From a virus, in the IMG/VR virus record IMGVR_UViG_3300048588_000362, positions 1-35,068 of that record: a stretch of 35,068 bases of DNA, one strand, 5' to 3'. The notes beneath the pieces are model-generated. The model was given only the letters and a program-made list of their open reading frames with translations. It did no database searches and was not told where the DNA came from. How positions within the stretch are numbered: position 1 is the first letter of the stretch; each line of letters opens with the position of its first letter. The position numbers and the translations under genes are program-made. This document shows positions 1-6,455 of the stretch, in pieces.

Positions 1-886
1 GCTCATCCGCGCCGGCAAAGTCGAGCCCGGCCACAATCTGCGCTTCGGACTGGCGGCGGTCCTGGCGCGGGTGGGTGCCTACCATGAGTTCGAGCTGTTG
101 CCGGGTAAGCATCCGGCCGGCGGTGGCTAACTCTTCGAGGTAATATTGGGTTTTGACGAGTGGATGATCGCGACCCAAGCGGGCGATCTCATTGTCCACA
201 AATTCGCCATAGGCGGGGTTGCTGACGGCGATCTCTTCGGGCAAGACGCGGTAGACCTTGCCTCGGGTGCGACCTTCGAGGATAGCTTTCTTTGACTGGT
301 AAAGCAGCGTATCCTCAGACCACGATGTTCCAAAACCGGCAATCGGCGCGTTGGTGCTGGCACGCATGGGCGAAAATGATTTTTGAAAGGTTTCCTTCGA
401 GGTGTCTTGCATCTCATCAACGATCATCAGCAAAGAAGCGGTCGCACCCACTACGCTGGCATTAGGATCGGCGCTCAGGAAGTGGATCGATGCCTTGCCA
501 CAACGGTAGATGTAGCCCATGCTCGACTTGAATTTGAGGAAGGGCAAGCGCTGCTCGATATGCTTGGCGAGTGAATCAAAGCGCATTCGACTGTTGATCA
601 GTTGGGGTTTGTACGTTGGCGCTGTGGCTATAATGCTGCTTTGCTCGCGATTGGCGTGCGTTGCCAGGAGCATGGTAGAGACGAGACTTTGGCCTTGATT
701 CTTGCCGGATTGACGCGCCATCTCGACAATCACCGTCTCATTGCGCCGCTCGCGCACTACGTCAATGATATGCTGTGCCCAGCCGATTTGGTAGGGGTAC
801 AGGGGCAAGCCAACCACATCCCGGCTAAAGAGATAGGCGTCACGCTGATATAGTTTGAATGCCTCAAGCCGCGTCGTTGTCGTCAT
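1..886 (-). CDS. terL: Terminase large subunit (N-terminal 295 residues, runs off window)
   Basis: Reading the minus strand from an ATG at 886 gives an uninterrupted frame to the window edge, so the gene is cut by the boundary. It shows the terminase ATPase layout: a deviant Walker A (ARQSGKN, about residues 57-63), a Walker B (LLMIVDE, about 152-158), a coupling-type GTSWSED stretch (about 186-192), and the start of the nuclease domain (GLDFAGADE, first acidic residue about 289). Terminase large subunits drive ATP-dependent packaging of DNA into the procapsid and cut the concatemer. The start overlaps the end of the small-subunit gene by 23 bases, as expected for a terS-terL pair. Family assignment is firm. 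The packaging type (cos or headful) cannot be told. Confidence 0.93.
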   Translation of the reverse strand, partial: MTTTTRLEAFKLYQRDAYLFSRDVVGLPLYPYQIGWAQHIIDVVRERRNETVIVEMARQSGKNQGQSLVSTMLLATHANREQSSIIATAPTYKPQLINSRMRFDSLAKHIEQRLPFLKFKSSMGYIYRCGKASIHFLSADPNASVVGATASLLMIVDEMQDTSKETFQKSFSPMRASTNAPIAGFGTSWSEDTLLYQSKKAILEGRTRGKVYRVLPEEIAVSNPAYGEFVDNEIARLGRDHPLVKTQYYLEELATAGRMLTRQQLELMVGTHPRQDRRQSEAQIVAGLDFAGADE

Positions 887-1487
887 CAGTTGCCCGCCAC
901 CATTCCAACTCCTCGGATTGCTCCGCCTCCCCCGCCGCCGCCACCGTATCCAATCGCGCATAGTCAAGCAGAGCCTTGCCCGCCGCAATCGCGTCCTTAT
1001 CCTCCGCCATCCGCCTGGCCACCGCAAGCTGTCCCGTTGCATGGTCAATCACCGGGCGGCCCCTGGCGTCGCGTTGCAGCTCGTAGCCGGTGGCAATGGC
1101 GATCATGCCCTGTACGACATCAGGCGTTGCCAGCCGTGCCCGGCGCTTGGCTTCTGCCCAGGCGGTGAGCTCCTCGCGGGTGCGGGCCGTGAGGGCCAGC
1201 CGGGCGGCCTCCTGCAATGCCTCGACAAAGGCGGGGTCCTTGCCCCAGCCGGGCTTACGCTTCCATTTGCCGGTTGCCGGGTCCATGGTGCCATTGCGGT
1301 AGTAGTTAGACTCGGTACAGATTTTATCATCACCCGTGAGCAGATGCGCGATGGGTTGGTTACGGATGTAGACATGATCGACAATCCGATCAATGGCCGC
1401 GCGCTGATCGGTCGTGAGCGGGATCAGCTTTTCGATTAGCCCTTCGGTGGCATAGGCCACCATGCGTGGCGGGAGACGGTCAAACAC
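864..1487 (-). CDS. terS: Probable terminase small subunit
   Basis: A 207-residue protein directly upstream of, and overlapping, the large subunit. It starts at a GTG at 1487 with an AGGGA-type ribosome site; an internal ATG at 1463 is an alternative. The N-terminal 60 residues can form a helix-turn-helix (around AAIDRIVDHVYIRNQPIAHL), followed by a charged helical middle and an acidic tail ending DDDNDAA. Small subunits bind packaging sites on phage DNA and hand them to TerL. The call rests on position, size and the N-terminal HTH. I did not recognise a specific Pfam family. Confidence 0.66.
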   Translation of the reverse strand: MFDRLPPRMVAYATEGLIEKLIPLTTDQRAAIDRIVDHVYIRNQPIAHLLTGDDKICTESNYYRNGTMDPATGKWKRKPGWGKDPAFVEALQEAARLALTARTREELTAWAEAKRRARLATPDVVQGMIAIATGYELQRDARGRPVIDHATGQLAVARRMAEDKDAIAAGKALLDYARLDTVAAAGEAEQSEELEWWRATDDDNDAA

Positions 1488-1563
1488 CTATACGGTCCCT
1501 ATCCAAAACTTGTTTCATCCTGGCCCATCCGGCGCGCTTTTGCCAGTGCTTGGCTACGCGCAA

Positions 1564-1986
1564 CTAGCCCCCATTGACGGCTTGGAAGATGACCCAATAC
1601 AGCTCGTACACCCGGTACAGCAACCACCACTGCACCCCCTGCATGACCACCGTGACCACCAGTAGCCATGTACTCACAATCCGCCAGCGCTCGCGCTGCT
1701 TGCCCGTCTCTGTCAACTCACGCACCCGTTGAATCAATCCCGTGGCATCATAGCGCGGATCGCCAATCAATGCGCGCGTCAGCCCGGTTACATCGTCGGC
1801 TAACGCGGCGATCTGCCGCGACAGCTCCCGTATTTGGTCCGCCTCGCGCTCGCTCACGTCCGCCAACCGATCCATAGCAATATGTACCTGGTTGCCGCTC
1901 GCCTGGTGGATATCCTTACCCACCGCGTTGCCGGCTCCCCCCTCGCCCAATGTCCCTGCTATGTAGTCGTCAGTAGTTTTCGCCAT
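1564..1986 (-). CDS. Membrane protein with coiled-coil domain, possible second holin/spanin-like lysis protein
   Basis: A 140-residue protein with a polar N-terminal half, including a heptad-like coiled segment (about residues 40-60, DRLADVSEREADQIRELSRQ), and hydrophobic aromatic-rich C-terminal segments (about 101-135). It lies 2 bases after the holin stop codon, so it is almost certainly co-translated with it. The coiled-coil plus C-terminal membrane layout recalls XhlA-type proteins that work with holins, but the sequence is not specific enough to name. Role in host lysis is inferred from position. Confidence 0.55.
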   Translation of the reverse strand: MAKTTDDYIAGTLGEGGAGNAVGKDIHQASGNQVHIAMDRLADVSEREADQIRELSRQIAALADDVTGLTRALIGDPRYDATGLIQRVRELTETGKQRERWRIVSTWLLVVTVVMQGVQWWLLYRVYELYWVIFQAVNGG

Positions 1987-1988
1987 GT

Positions 1989-2348
1989 CTAGTTATGCCG
2001 CCCTGATCCGCCGAACCAATCGGAATCCAGGTCATTCGCTGGTTCCGGCGCGGGCGGCTCGATCACAATCACGCCACTACGCTGACGCAATCTGTAGACC
2101 GCGGACTCGATCAGATCCTCCGCCTCTTCGATGTCCAAGCCAGGGAAGCGCGCTTGCAACCGTTGTTTGACCCAGGCTAGCCGCTCGGCTCCGCCCTGCC
2201 CGCGCAGCGTCTGCTCGGCAGCCTCGACGAGCGTTTCGATCATTTGCCACCTTTGTTCGGCGGTGGCTTTCGACCACTCGACAAAGGCGACATAGGCTAT
2301 GCCGATAGCGATGATGGCACCCATCATGGTAATAAGTACGGTATCCAT
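1989..2348 (-). CDS. Phage holin, LLH-family-like
   Basis: A 119-residue protein starting at ATG 2348 behind a strong GGAGGA site; a longer reading from 2510 lacks such a site. Residues 3-23 are one membrane segment (ITMMGAIIAIGIAYVAFVEW). A helical part follows with the pattern of the LLH/phage_holin_6_1 family: a conserved VEAAEQ stretch, a WVKQRL helix, RFPGLD, and a C-terminal LIESAVYRL helix. Holins of this kind form lesions in the cytoplasmic membrane at the end of infection. No endolysin gene is visible next to it, so the muralytic enzyme probably lies outside the window. Confidence 0.72.
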   Translation of the reverse strand: MDTVLITMMGAIIAIGIAYVAFVEWSKATAEQRWQMIETLVEAAEQTLRGQGGAERLAWVKQRLQARFPGLDIEEAEDLIESAVYRLRQRSGVIVIEPPAPEPANDLDSDWFGGSGRHN

Positions 2349-2580
2349 GCTTCCTCCGTGTGAACGTGTCCCCCTCCAGCGCGGGCCCATAAGAGCCCGC
2401 GCCAGAATCAGGAGGAACAACCTATGCGAACCGCTTGCCACAGCCGACCTTTGCGACGGATTCAGCAGGTCGGCCCCGGCAGTCTTCTCTCGGTGCGAAA
2501 GTCTAAACACCGCCGTCGTGTACCGGGTGGCTTCGGGTGATATCGATTGTCAAATGGGCAGCGACGTGGGCAGCGATGGA
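2349..2580 (-). other. Gene-free structured leader upstream of the holin
   Basis: No convincing gene. It holds two hairpins that would lie in the 5' leader of the holin-terminase transcript: an 8-bp stem at 2380-2387/2396-2403 (GCGCGGGC) and an 8-bp stem at 2443-2450/2467-2474 (GCCGACCT). Neither is followed by a T tract on either strand, so they are not simple terminators. No known riboswitch consensus was recognised. Confidence 0.4.
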
Positions 2581-2581
2581 A

Positions 2582-2613
2582 TAAAAACGGGGCCGGGTAC
2601 GAACCGGCCCCGT
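2582..2613 (-). terminator. Rho-independent terminator
   Basis: A perfect 10-bp GC-rich stem (2587-2596 pairing with 2604-2613, 7-nt loop) followed on the minus strand by TTTTTAT. It closes the transcript of the 70-aa gene and separates it from the holin-terminase leader. Confidence 0.8.
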
Positions 2614-2669
2614 TAAGGGGATTTTAAGCTATTTTGCGCAGTCGGTCAATTGTAAGCCGAACGCGTGTG

Positions 2670-2882
2670 CTACTCTTCGCTACTGCGCATGTCGATCCGT
2701 CCGGTGATCCAGTTGGGCCGGAGGATGATCCCGGCCCCCTGGCTAAAGCGGGGGCGGAGCTGTTCGCCGGCATAGTAACCGAGGTGCTTGGCGAGTTCCT
2801 CGGCGGCGTGGGGGTTGGTGGCGGCCATCGCTTTGGCCAGTTCGATGATTTGGCGTTGGGCGGGTGTGAGTTGGTCGGACAT
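2670..2882 (-). CDS. Small hypothetical protein (70 aa)
   Basis: Start chosen at ATG 2882, which has an AAAGG site; a longer in-frame reading would run into the upstream terminator. The product begins MSDQLTPAQRQIIELAKAMA and is helical in its first half (AAEELAKHLGYYAGEQLRPRF), then turns basic/aromatic (ILRPNWITGRIDMRS). Not recognised. It is bracketed by terminators at 2582-2613 and 2911-2951, so it is probably expressed as a short unit of its own or by read-through from the Rad52-like gene. Confidence 0.6.
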   Translation of the reverse strand: MSDQLTPAQRQIIELAKAMAATNPHAAEELAKHLGYYAGEQLRPRFSQGAGIILRPNWITGRIDMRSSEE

Positions 2883-2910
2883 CGTGTATACCTTTCGTTT
2901 GGGTGGTGGA

Positions 2911-2951
2911 AACAAAAGCCGGGCTCTATTGTGCACGACAGAGCCCGGCTT
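2911..2951 (-). terminator. Rho-independent terminator after the Rad52-like gene
   Basis: A perfect 12-bp stem (2916-2927 with 2940-2951, sequence AAGCCGGGCTCT, 12-nt loop) followed on the minus strand by TTGTTT. It lies 21 bases past the stop codon of the Rad52-like gene. Confidence 0.8.
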
Positions 2952-2971
2952 GTCATCGGTCGGATGGTGGA

Positions 2972-3673
2972 TTAGGCGGTCACTTTCTGACTTTGCGCCT
3001 TGAGCTTTTTCAGCCCTTCAATGAGCTTTTGCAGATCATGACCGTTCAGACTGCCGTCGCTCCCGGTCAAGCGCTTAACGTTGTGCGCCCTGACTTGCGG
3101 CCACTTGTCGCCATAGACCTCAGCCCCAAGCTCGTCCAACACCGTGGATAGCTCAGCATTGGCTGCCGACTGCTCGGCATCTGGCTCTGGCTCGATTGCC
3201 AAGCTTGCCGGCTGATTGTTCAGGAACCGCTGGTAATGATTGGCAATCACGCCGTTGAGCCGGCTCTTCCCTGCCTCCGAAAAGCGCTTATTGCCATCGT
3301 CGTATTCAGCCCACACCGCCGGCAGTTCGTACAGGTAGCGGCCCAACCCAAACATAGCGCACGCCCGCTTCATGGCCTGGGCCTCGGCAGCGGTGCCGCC
3401 GATATCGTTCTTTTCGGCCCGTGCGTCAGCTTCACCCGTGCTGCTGCGGGTCACACCCTTGACCGTGAGGTGGCAAATGATGCGGTCGCCCCACGGCGTG
3501 TAACTCAGTGACCAATCCATGCCACACACGGCATCGAGGCGATCCTGGTAAGCGCGGAGATCCGCATAGGCCATTGCCAAAGCCTTGGATTTGTCCTTGG
3601 TCACGGAACCCGGCTTCCAGGTGACACGGCTTGGGTGAAAGGGCTTGGCTAGTTCAACTAGAATATCATTCAT
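2972..3673 (-). CDS. Rad52-family single-strand annealing protein
   Basis: A 233-residue protein (start at ATG 3673; another ATG at 3709 would add 12 residues). The core follows the Rad52/Rad22 pattern: LAKPFHPSRVTWKPG near the N terminus, then ALAMAYADLRAYQDRLD, a strand-rich middle (WSLSYTPWGDRIICHLTVKG), and the conserved EAQAMKRACAMFGLGRYLY helix. The C-terminal third is acidic then lysine-rich (LIEGLKKLKAQSQK). Phage members anneal complementary single strands in recombination-dependent replication and repair. No partner exonuclease is visible beside it. It is closed by its own terminator. Confidence 0.85.
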   Translation of the reverse strand: MNDILVELAKPFHPSRVTWKPGSVTKDKSKALAMAYADLRAYQDRLDAVCGMDWSLSYTPWGDRIICHLTVKGVTRSSTGEADARAEKNDIGGTAAEAQAMKRACAMFGLGRYLYELPAVWAEYDDGNKRFSEAGKSRLNGVIANHYQRFLNNQPASLAIEPEPDAEQSAANAELSTVLDELGAEVYGDKWPQVRAHNVKRLTGSDGSLNGHDLQKLIEGLKKLKAQSQKVTA

Positions 3674-3742
3674 AGGGGACTCACTTTCTAAATAGAACAA
3701 ATGTTTCACGTGTGACCGAATTACAACTATTTGCCGCTACAA

Positions 3743-4042
3743 TTACGGCTTAAACACCATCGCAAACGCAGCCGTCGCACCGCCACCAACCAGCGCCTTA
3801 CCGGCCACAGCCACCAGCACCGGCCAGGCCAGATTGACCAGCACCACCGCGACCACGGGCAAGGCCAGCAAGGCCAGCAAGCGCCAGTGGTTGACGAGCA
3901 GGTTGCCGGCGGCGCGACCGACGGCGTAGAGGGCAGCGCCGGCCAGGCGGGCGGCGGAGCGAAGCAGGGCGGCCAGTGCCAGCGCGAGCAGGCAGGCCAG
4001 GATGGTGAACGGGTTGTTGGTTGATTCGATTGTGTTGGTCAT
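3743..4042 (-). CDS. Small membrane protein (99 aa)
   Basis: Starts at ATG 4042; an in-frame GTG four codons upstream is possible. It has two or three hydrophobic segments: about residues 13-30 (LACLLALALAALL), 55-75 (WRLLALLALPVVAVVLVNLAW), and a glycine/alanine-rich end. There is no enzymatic motif. It lies downstream of an inverted repeat and among small early minus-strand genes. It could affect the host membrane or exclude superinfection, but this is speculation. Confidence 0.6.
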   Translation of the reverse strand: MTNTIESTNNPFTILACLLALALAALLRSAARLAGAALYAVGRAAGNLLVNHWRLLALLALPVVAVVLVNLAWPVLVAVAGKALVGGGATAAFAMVFKP

Positions 4043-4081
4043 GATTCGATTCACTTTCGTTTTGAATTTGGTTTCGGTTGG

Positions 4082-4122
4082 GATGCACGCCGGTCAACGC
4101 TCAATTAACGCCGGCGTGCATC
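4082..4122 (-). repeat. 12-bp inverted repeat between two small genes
   Basis: GATGCACGCCGG at 4082-4093 is perfectly complementary to 4111-4122, with a 17-nt spacer. There is no T tract on either side, so it is either a weak terminator/attenuator or an mRNA-stabilising hairpin between the acidic-protein gene and the membrane-protein gene. Confidence 0.5.
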
Positions 4123-4126
4123 GAGT

Positions 4127-4396
4127 CTAGAACAGGTACGGGCAACGGCTTTCGTAGTAGCCGATCTGGTCGTCAAGGTGCTCGCCGTAGTCGTAATAAC
4201 TGAGCGGCTGCTGAAAGGGCACGTAAACATCAGAATCGCCATCAGAATCGCCATCAATATCGATGTCGGCAAGCACATCGTCGAGCCAGGCTTCTTGCGC
4301 TTCGGTCAGCCACTCGTCATACTCCGCATCTTCGGCGGCCTGCTCGGCAGTGGCCAGGGCTTCATCCTCCCAGGGGTAGAGTGCGAGTGTCATCAT
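4127..4396 (-). CDS. Highly acidic small protein (89 aa)
   Basis: Its ATG overlaps the TGA of the preceding gene (ATGATGA junction at 4393-4396), so it is translationally coupled. The composition is extreme: a run of Asp/Glu including DDVLADIDIDGDSDGDSD, and tyrosines near the end (LSYYDYGEHLDDQIGYYESR). Small acidic phage proteins can be DNA mimics or regulators of host enzymes, but no family was recognised. The DGDSDGDSD part is encoded by a short direct repeat. Confidence 0.6.
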   Translation of the reverse strand: MMTLALYPWEDEALATAEQAAEDAEYDEWLTEAQEAWLDDVLADIDIDGDSDGDSDVYVPFQQPLSYYDYGEHLDDQIGYYESRCPYLF

Positions 4397-4596
4397 GCAC
4401 CCCCCAACAGCTTGCTGAGCCAGCCGGGCTGGGCGGTGTCGGCTTGCTGAATCTCACTCTGCAAGCGGATCATGTCGGCATGGATGCGGTTGCGGTCGTC
4501 GGTGCTCAGCGTGGCATCGGTGAGAGCCTCGGTCGCTTGGCGGCCGGCGATGATCTCAGCGAGTACAGCGTCGTAGGTGTCGTTGCGATTACGCAT
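4393..4596 (-). CDS. Small hypothetical protein (67 aa)
   Basis: Start set at ATG 4596 because of a GGGGAGG ribosome site; a longer in-frame extension to 4764 is proline/alanine-rich and overlaps the upstream gene. The product is helical: AVLAEIIAGRQATEALTDA, then MIRLQSEIQQADTA, ending in WLSKLLGGA. No known family. It is flanked by an 8-base overlap with the upstream gene and a stop/start overlap with the acidic gene. Confidence 0.6.
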   Translation of the reverse strand: MRNRNDTYDAVLAEIIAGRQATEALTDATLSTDDRNRIHADMIRLQSEIQQADTAQPGWLSKLLGGA

Positions 4597-4819
4597 GAGT
4601 GGCCTCCCCGACGGAGTTCCAAGAGACGGCGACGAATGGCACGCTGTAGCAGCTGGCGACGTTCTGGGCGGCGGTGACAGCGGCGGTGGCATCGGTCCAA
4701 GCGCTGCTGCTGGTGCGGATGGTGCGGCCATCGTGGCGGAGCCAGCGATAGACCTGGCTGTCACGGATGACCGTGACGTGGGGGTTGACGCGGGTGCGCC
4801 GTTGTGGTAGATTGTTCAT
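4589..4819 (-). CDS. First gene of the minus-strand early operon, hypothetical (76 aa)
   Basis: Starts at ATG 4819 behind an AAAGGA site; an in-frame TTG two codons earlier is possible. The product begins MNNLPQRRTRVNPHVTVIRD and contains a short strand-rich part (VYRWLRHDGRTIRTSSSAW) then AAVTAAQNVASCYSVPFVAVSW. No family recognised. Being first after the divergent control region, it should respond to the HTH regulator encoded on the other side. Confidence 0.6.
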   Translation of the reverse strand: MNNLPQRRTRVNPHVTVIRDSQVYRWLRHDGRTIRTSSSAWTDATAAVTAAQNVASCYSVPFVAVSWNSVGEATHA

Positions 4820-4854
4820 GTTCAATTCCTTTGTGATATTAGGGTTGACGATTG

Positions 4855-4891
4855 GCCCGTAAGCGCTGGCAGGCGCTTGCGGGCATTTTTT
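4855..4891 (+). terminator. Hairpin with T tract between divergent units
   Basis: A 12-bp stem with one T-G pair (4855-4866 with 4873-4884, 6-nt loop) followed on the plus strand by six Ts at 4886-4891. It has the form of a plus-strand terminator, but no plus-strand gene precedes it. It may stop antisense transcripts through the minus operon. On the minus strand the same sequence would fold in the 5' leader of the gene starting at 4819. Confidence 0.6.
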
Positions 4892-4924
4892 ATTGGCTGC
4901 GATGTGGTGCTTGGTGGTGACATC

Positions 4925-4933
4925 ATTTTAACA
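4925..4933 (-). promoter_or_regulatory. Extended -10 element for the minus-strand early operon
   Basis: On the minus strand this reads TGTTAAAAT (TG-n-TAAAAT), an extended -10. No good -35 is present at 17 bases, which fits an extended -10 promoter. Transcription would start near 4918 and give a leader of about 100 nt. Confidence 0.4.
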
Positions 4934-4960
4934 CGTAATGCACACGGTGTATGCAGGACA

Positions 4961-4997
4961 AATGTCTTGTTTGCTGTCAGAATTATTACAAGACATT
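4961..4997. promoter_or_regulatory. Inverted repeat, probable operator
   Basis: AATGTCTTGT (4961-4970) is perfectly complementary to 4988-4997. The spacing of half-site centres is about 27 bp, close to 2.5 helix turns. The region also has a smaller palindrome (GACAAATGTC at 4957-4966) sharing the left arm, and a CACACGGTGT motif just left. The repeats sit between the two divergent promoters, beside the HTH gene, as phage repressor operators do. Confidence 0.6.
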
Positions 4998-5018
4998 CGT
5001 TGCACACAAAATTGCCTC

Positions 5019-5048
5019 TTGACATCCATTATTGACACATGCTATGAT
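5019..5048 (+). promoter_or_regulatory. Sigma70-type promoter for the HTH gene
   Basis: TTGACA at 5019-5024, 18-base spacer, TATGAT at 5043-5048 preceded by TG (TGCTATGAT, extended -10). A second TTGACA at 5032-5037 is too close to serve. Predicted start near 5055, giving a leader of about 28 nt with an AAAGGAG site before ATG 5083. Confidence 0.8.
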
Positions 5049-5082
5049 GACGCAGCGTCGATACTGTAAGAAAGGAGCACAG

Positions 5083-5298
5083 ATGTTTATGAAGATGAAA
5101 CAGCCCACTCATGTGCGCACGCTTTTTGCGCAACGCAAGCGGTGGATGACCATTGAGCAGATCGCCGGCGGGCTAGAGTTGCACCGGAACACCGTCCGCA
5201 AGTTCTTAAAGGGCAAGAATATTGACCCTGAGACAGCGCTAAAGGTTGCCGATGCAGTAGGCGAGGATGTGATGGAGATTGCCGAGTTTGTGAACTGA
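5083..5298 (+). CDS. Small HTH (Cro/C1-like) regulator
   Basis: Start at ATG 5083 behind AAAGGAG; an upstream in-frame ATG at 5044 lies inside the -10 element. The 71-residue product is essentially one helix-turn-helix domain: MTIEQIAGGLELHRNTVRKF (about residues 22-41), followed by the helix typical of XRE/Cro proteins (DPETALKVADAVGED). It has no dimerisation or cleavage domain as in CI. Placed next to the divergent operators, it is the likely lysogeny/lysis switch repressor or Cro. Which of the two cannot be told. Confidence 0.78.
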   Translation: MFMKMKQPTHVRTLFAQRKRWMTIEQIAGGLELHRNTVRKFLKGKNIDPETALKVADAVGEDVMEIAEFVN

Positions 5299-5302
5299 TG
5301 CC

Positions 5303-5749
5303 ATGAGCGAAGCGCATGACATCGAGCTGCCGGAGCATATAGGCGACGCCGTGACTGAGTTGGTGCGCATTGCGGAGGAGTACAAGGTACTGACCATGTA
5401 CTACAGAAGACTCCCTAATGCGCCAGACTACACAATCGCTATCGGGCAAAACAAGTCAGGAGTAGGAAAAGTATCATTAGAGAATGAGGATGCACTGTGG
5501 GGGTTGCATGTAACTGGCTTTATCCTCGCCGAGGAAGACGATAATGCGAGGCCAGGGACCGAGCGAGGACGCATATATCTAACGGCAAAAGCTTATGAAT
5601 GGGTGCGCTACCATCGTAGAAATTGGTTGGGGCGTGGTTGGATAGGGGCCTCACAATGGGGGACGCAAGTAGCGCCGCTATTCGTGGCAGTCGCCGCGGT
5701 GCTATTGACTATTTTGCAAATCATTCAGGTGGTACTGGCGCTTTGGTAA
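5303..5749 (+). CDS. C-terminally membrane-anchored protein (148 aa), unknown
   Basis: Begins 4 bases after the regulator's stop codon with no clear ribosome site, so it is probably translationally coupled. Residues 1-115 are soluble and winged-helix-like in pattern (VTELVRIAEEY near the start, ERGRIYLTAKAYEWVRYH near residue 95). The end (about residues 120-148, VAVAAVLLTILQIIQVVLAL) is a single tail anchor. Co-expression with a repressor suggests a lysogenic role such as superinfection exclusion. No family recognised. Confidence 0.65.
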   Translation: MSEAHDIELPEHIGDAVTELVRIAEEYKVLTMYYRRLPNAPDYTIAIGQNKSGVGKVSLENEDALWGLHVTGFILAEEDDNARPGTERGRIYLTAKAYEWVRYHRRNWLGRGWIGASQWGTQVAPLFVAVAAVLLTILQIIQVVLALW

Positions 5750-5759
5750 TTCGGGGCAG

Positions 5760-6017
5760 CTAAGGCCATGACCGCTCGTAATCCTGCCCTACTACCCACA
5801 AGTCACCAGTTTGAGGCGAGATATAGGTAGGATCGGACAAAGCATGCAATGTCGCACGGTGGCAATCAGATACCGTCTTGTCTTTCACTAGAAGACGATT
5901 GCCGGCTTCTAGTTGCCCCCTGCCAACCGCGGCCATATCCGCCTCGAGGCGACTGATACGGCTCTCGATCCTTGGCAGGTCACGCAGTAGTTTGAGGTAA
6001 AAGAGTAGTCGTTTCAT
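5760..6017 (-). CDS. Hypothetical protein (85 aa), apparently leaderless
   Basis: A basic amphipathic N terminus (MKRLLFYLKLLRDLPRIESR) leads into a coiled-coil-like stretch (ISRLEADMAAVGRGQLE) and a polar end with tryptophans (GDLWVVGQDYERSW). There is no ribosome site upstream. A good promoter ends 8 bases before the ATG, so the mRNA probably starts at or next to the start codon. The gene is convergent with the 148-aa gene (10-base gap). Function unknown. Confidence 0.55.
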   Translation of the reverse strand: MKRLLFYLKLLRDLPRIESRISRLEADMAAVGRGQLEAGNRLLVKDKTVSDCHRATLHALSDPTYISPQTGDLWVVGQDYERSWP

Positions 6018-6024
6018 GCCGGCC

Positions 6025-6054
6025 AGTATAGCACAATCCTAAGCCGCCCGTAAA
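6025..6054 (-). promoter_or_regulatory. Promoter for a leaderless transcript
   Basis: On the minus strand: TTTACG (6054-6049), 18-base spacer, TGC then TATACT (6030-6025). The expected start point, about 7 bases further, falls at 6018, directly before ATG 6017. Confidence 0.6.
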
Positions 6055-6455
6055 GGCCAGGATTCTGCAAGCAAATCGCAAGCCTTAAATTTTGCTTCAG
6101 TGGCAAGCTTGCCATGCAAAGAGCTTTACATTTAGCTTGCAAGTAGGTTAATATAGACGTTCAATAGATAGACAACAGAACCATTGTTCGGCGCAGACGC
6201 GCCGAACGGCGACTCCCAGTTCCGCCAAGATCGAAGAGCCGCCGTTCGCAGAAGCACATTAATAACTGAATAGTTATCAACGCGTATTTTTTCACTTGTA
6301 ACACAGCACAGTATATCAGAAAGTGCCGTTTGTTACAAGCGATGCGGAGATTATAACACATGCGTTGACAGCCAGTCAGCGGATGCAAGCGCGTCAAAGG
6401 CATCCCGATTAGAACAGGTGTGCGCTCGCATCCATTGACGTGTAGTCAACGCGTC
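6055..6455. other. Gene-free, repeat-rich region beside the integrase; candidate attP
   Basis: No credible gene. It is less GC-rich than its surroundings. GCAAGC hexamers occur at 6067-6072 and 6078-6083, within the 12-bp palindrome GGCAAGCTTGCC (6102-6113), and inverted at 6135-6140. The second half holds TCAACGC-type sites. Phage attP sites often lie next to int and carry such arm-type repeats. The attachment core cannot be identified without the host junctions. Confidence 0.45.
6277..6454. repeat. Three evenly spaced TCAACGC sites
   Basis: TCAACGCGT at 6277-6285 and again at 6446-6454 in the same orientation, with an inverted copy (GCGTTGA) at 6362-6368. The intervals are 85 and 84 bases. 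They may be binding sites for integrase, an excisionase or a bending protein. Confidence 0.45.

Noticed and set aside
855-1439. Long plus-strand open frames opposite the terminase genes
   Set aside because: They are arginine/proline-rich mirror images of TerS/TerL, with no ribosome sites, and conflict with clear terminase motifs on the minus strand.
5083-5749. HTH gene plus membrane protein as a toxin-antitoxin pair
   Set aside because: The arrangement is suggestive but the second protein has no known toxin features, and the operators and divergent promoters fit a phage switch better.
6055-6455. tRNA gene or tRNA fragment as attachment core
   Set aside because: No cloverleaf or T-loop consensus could be found on either strand.
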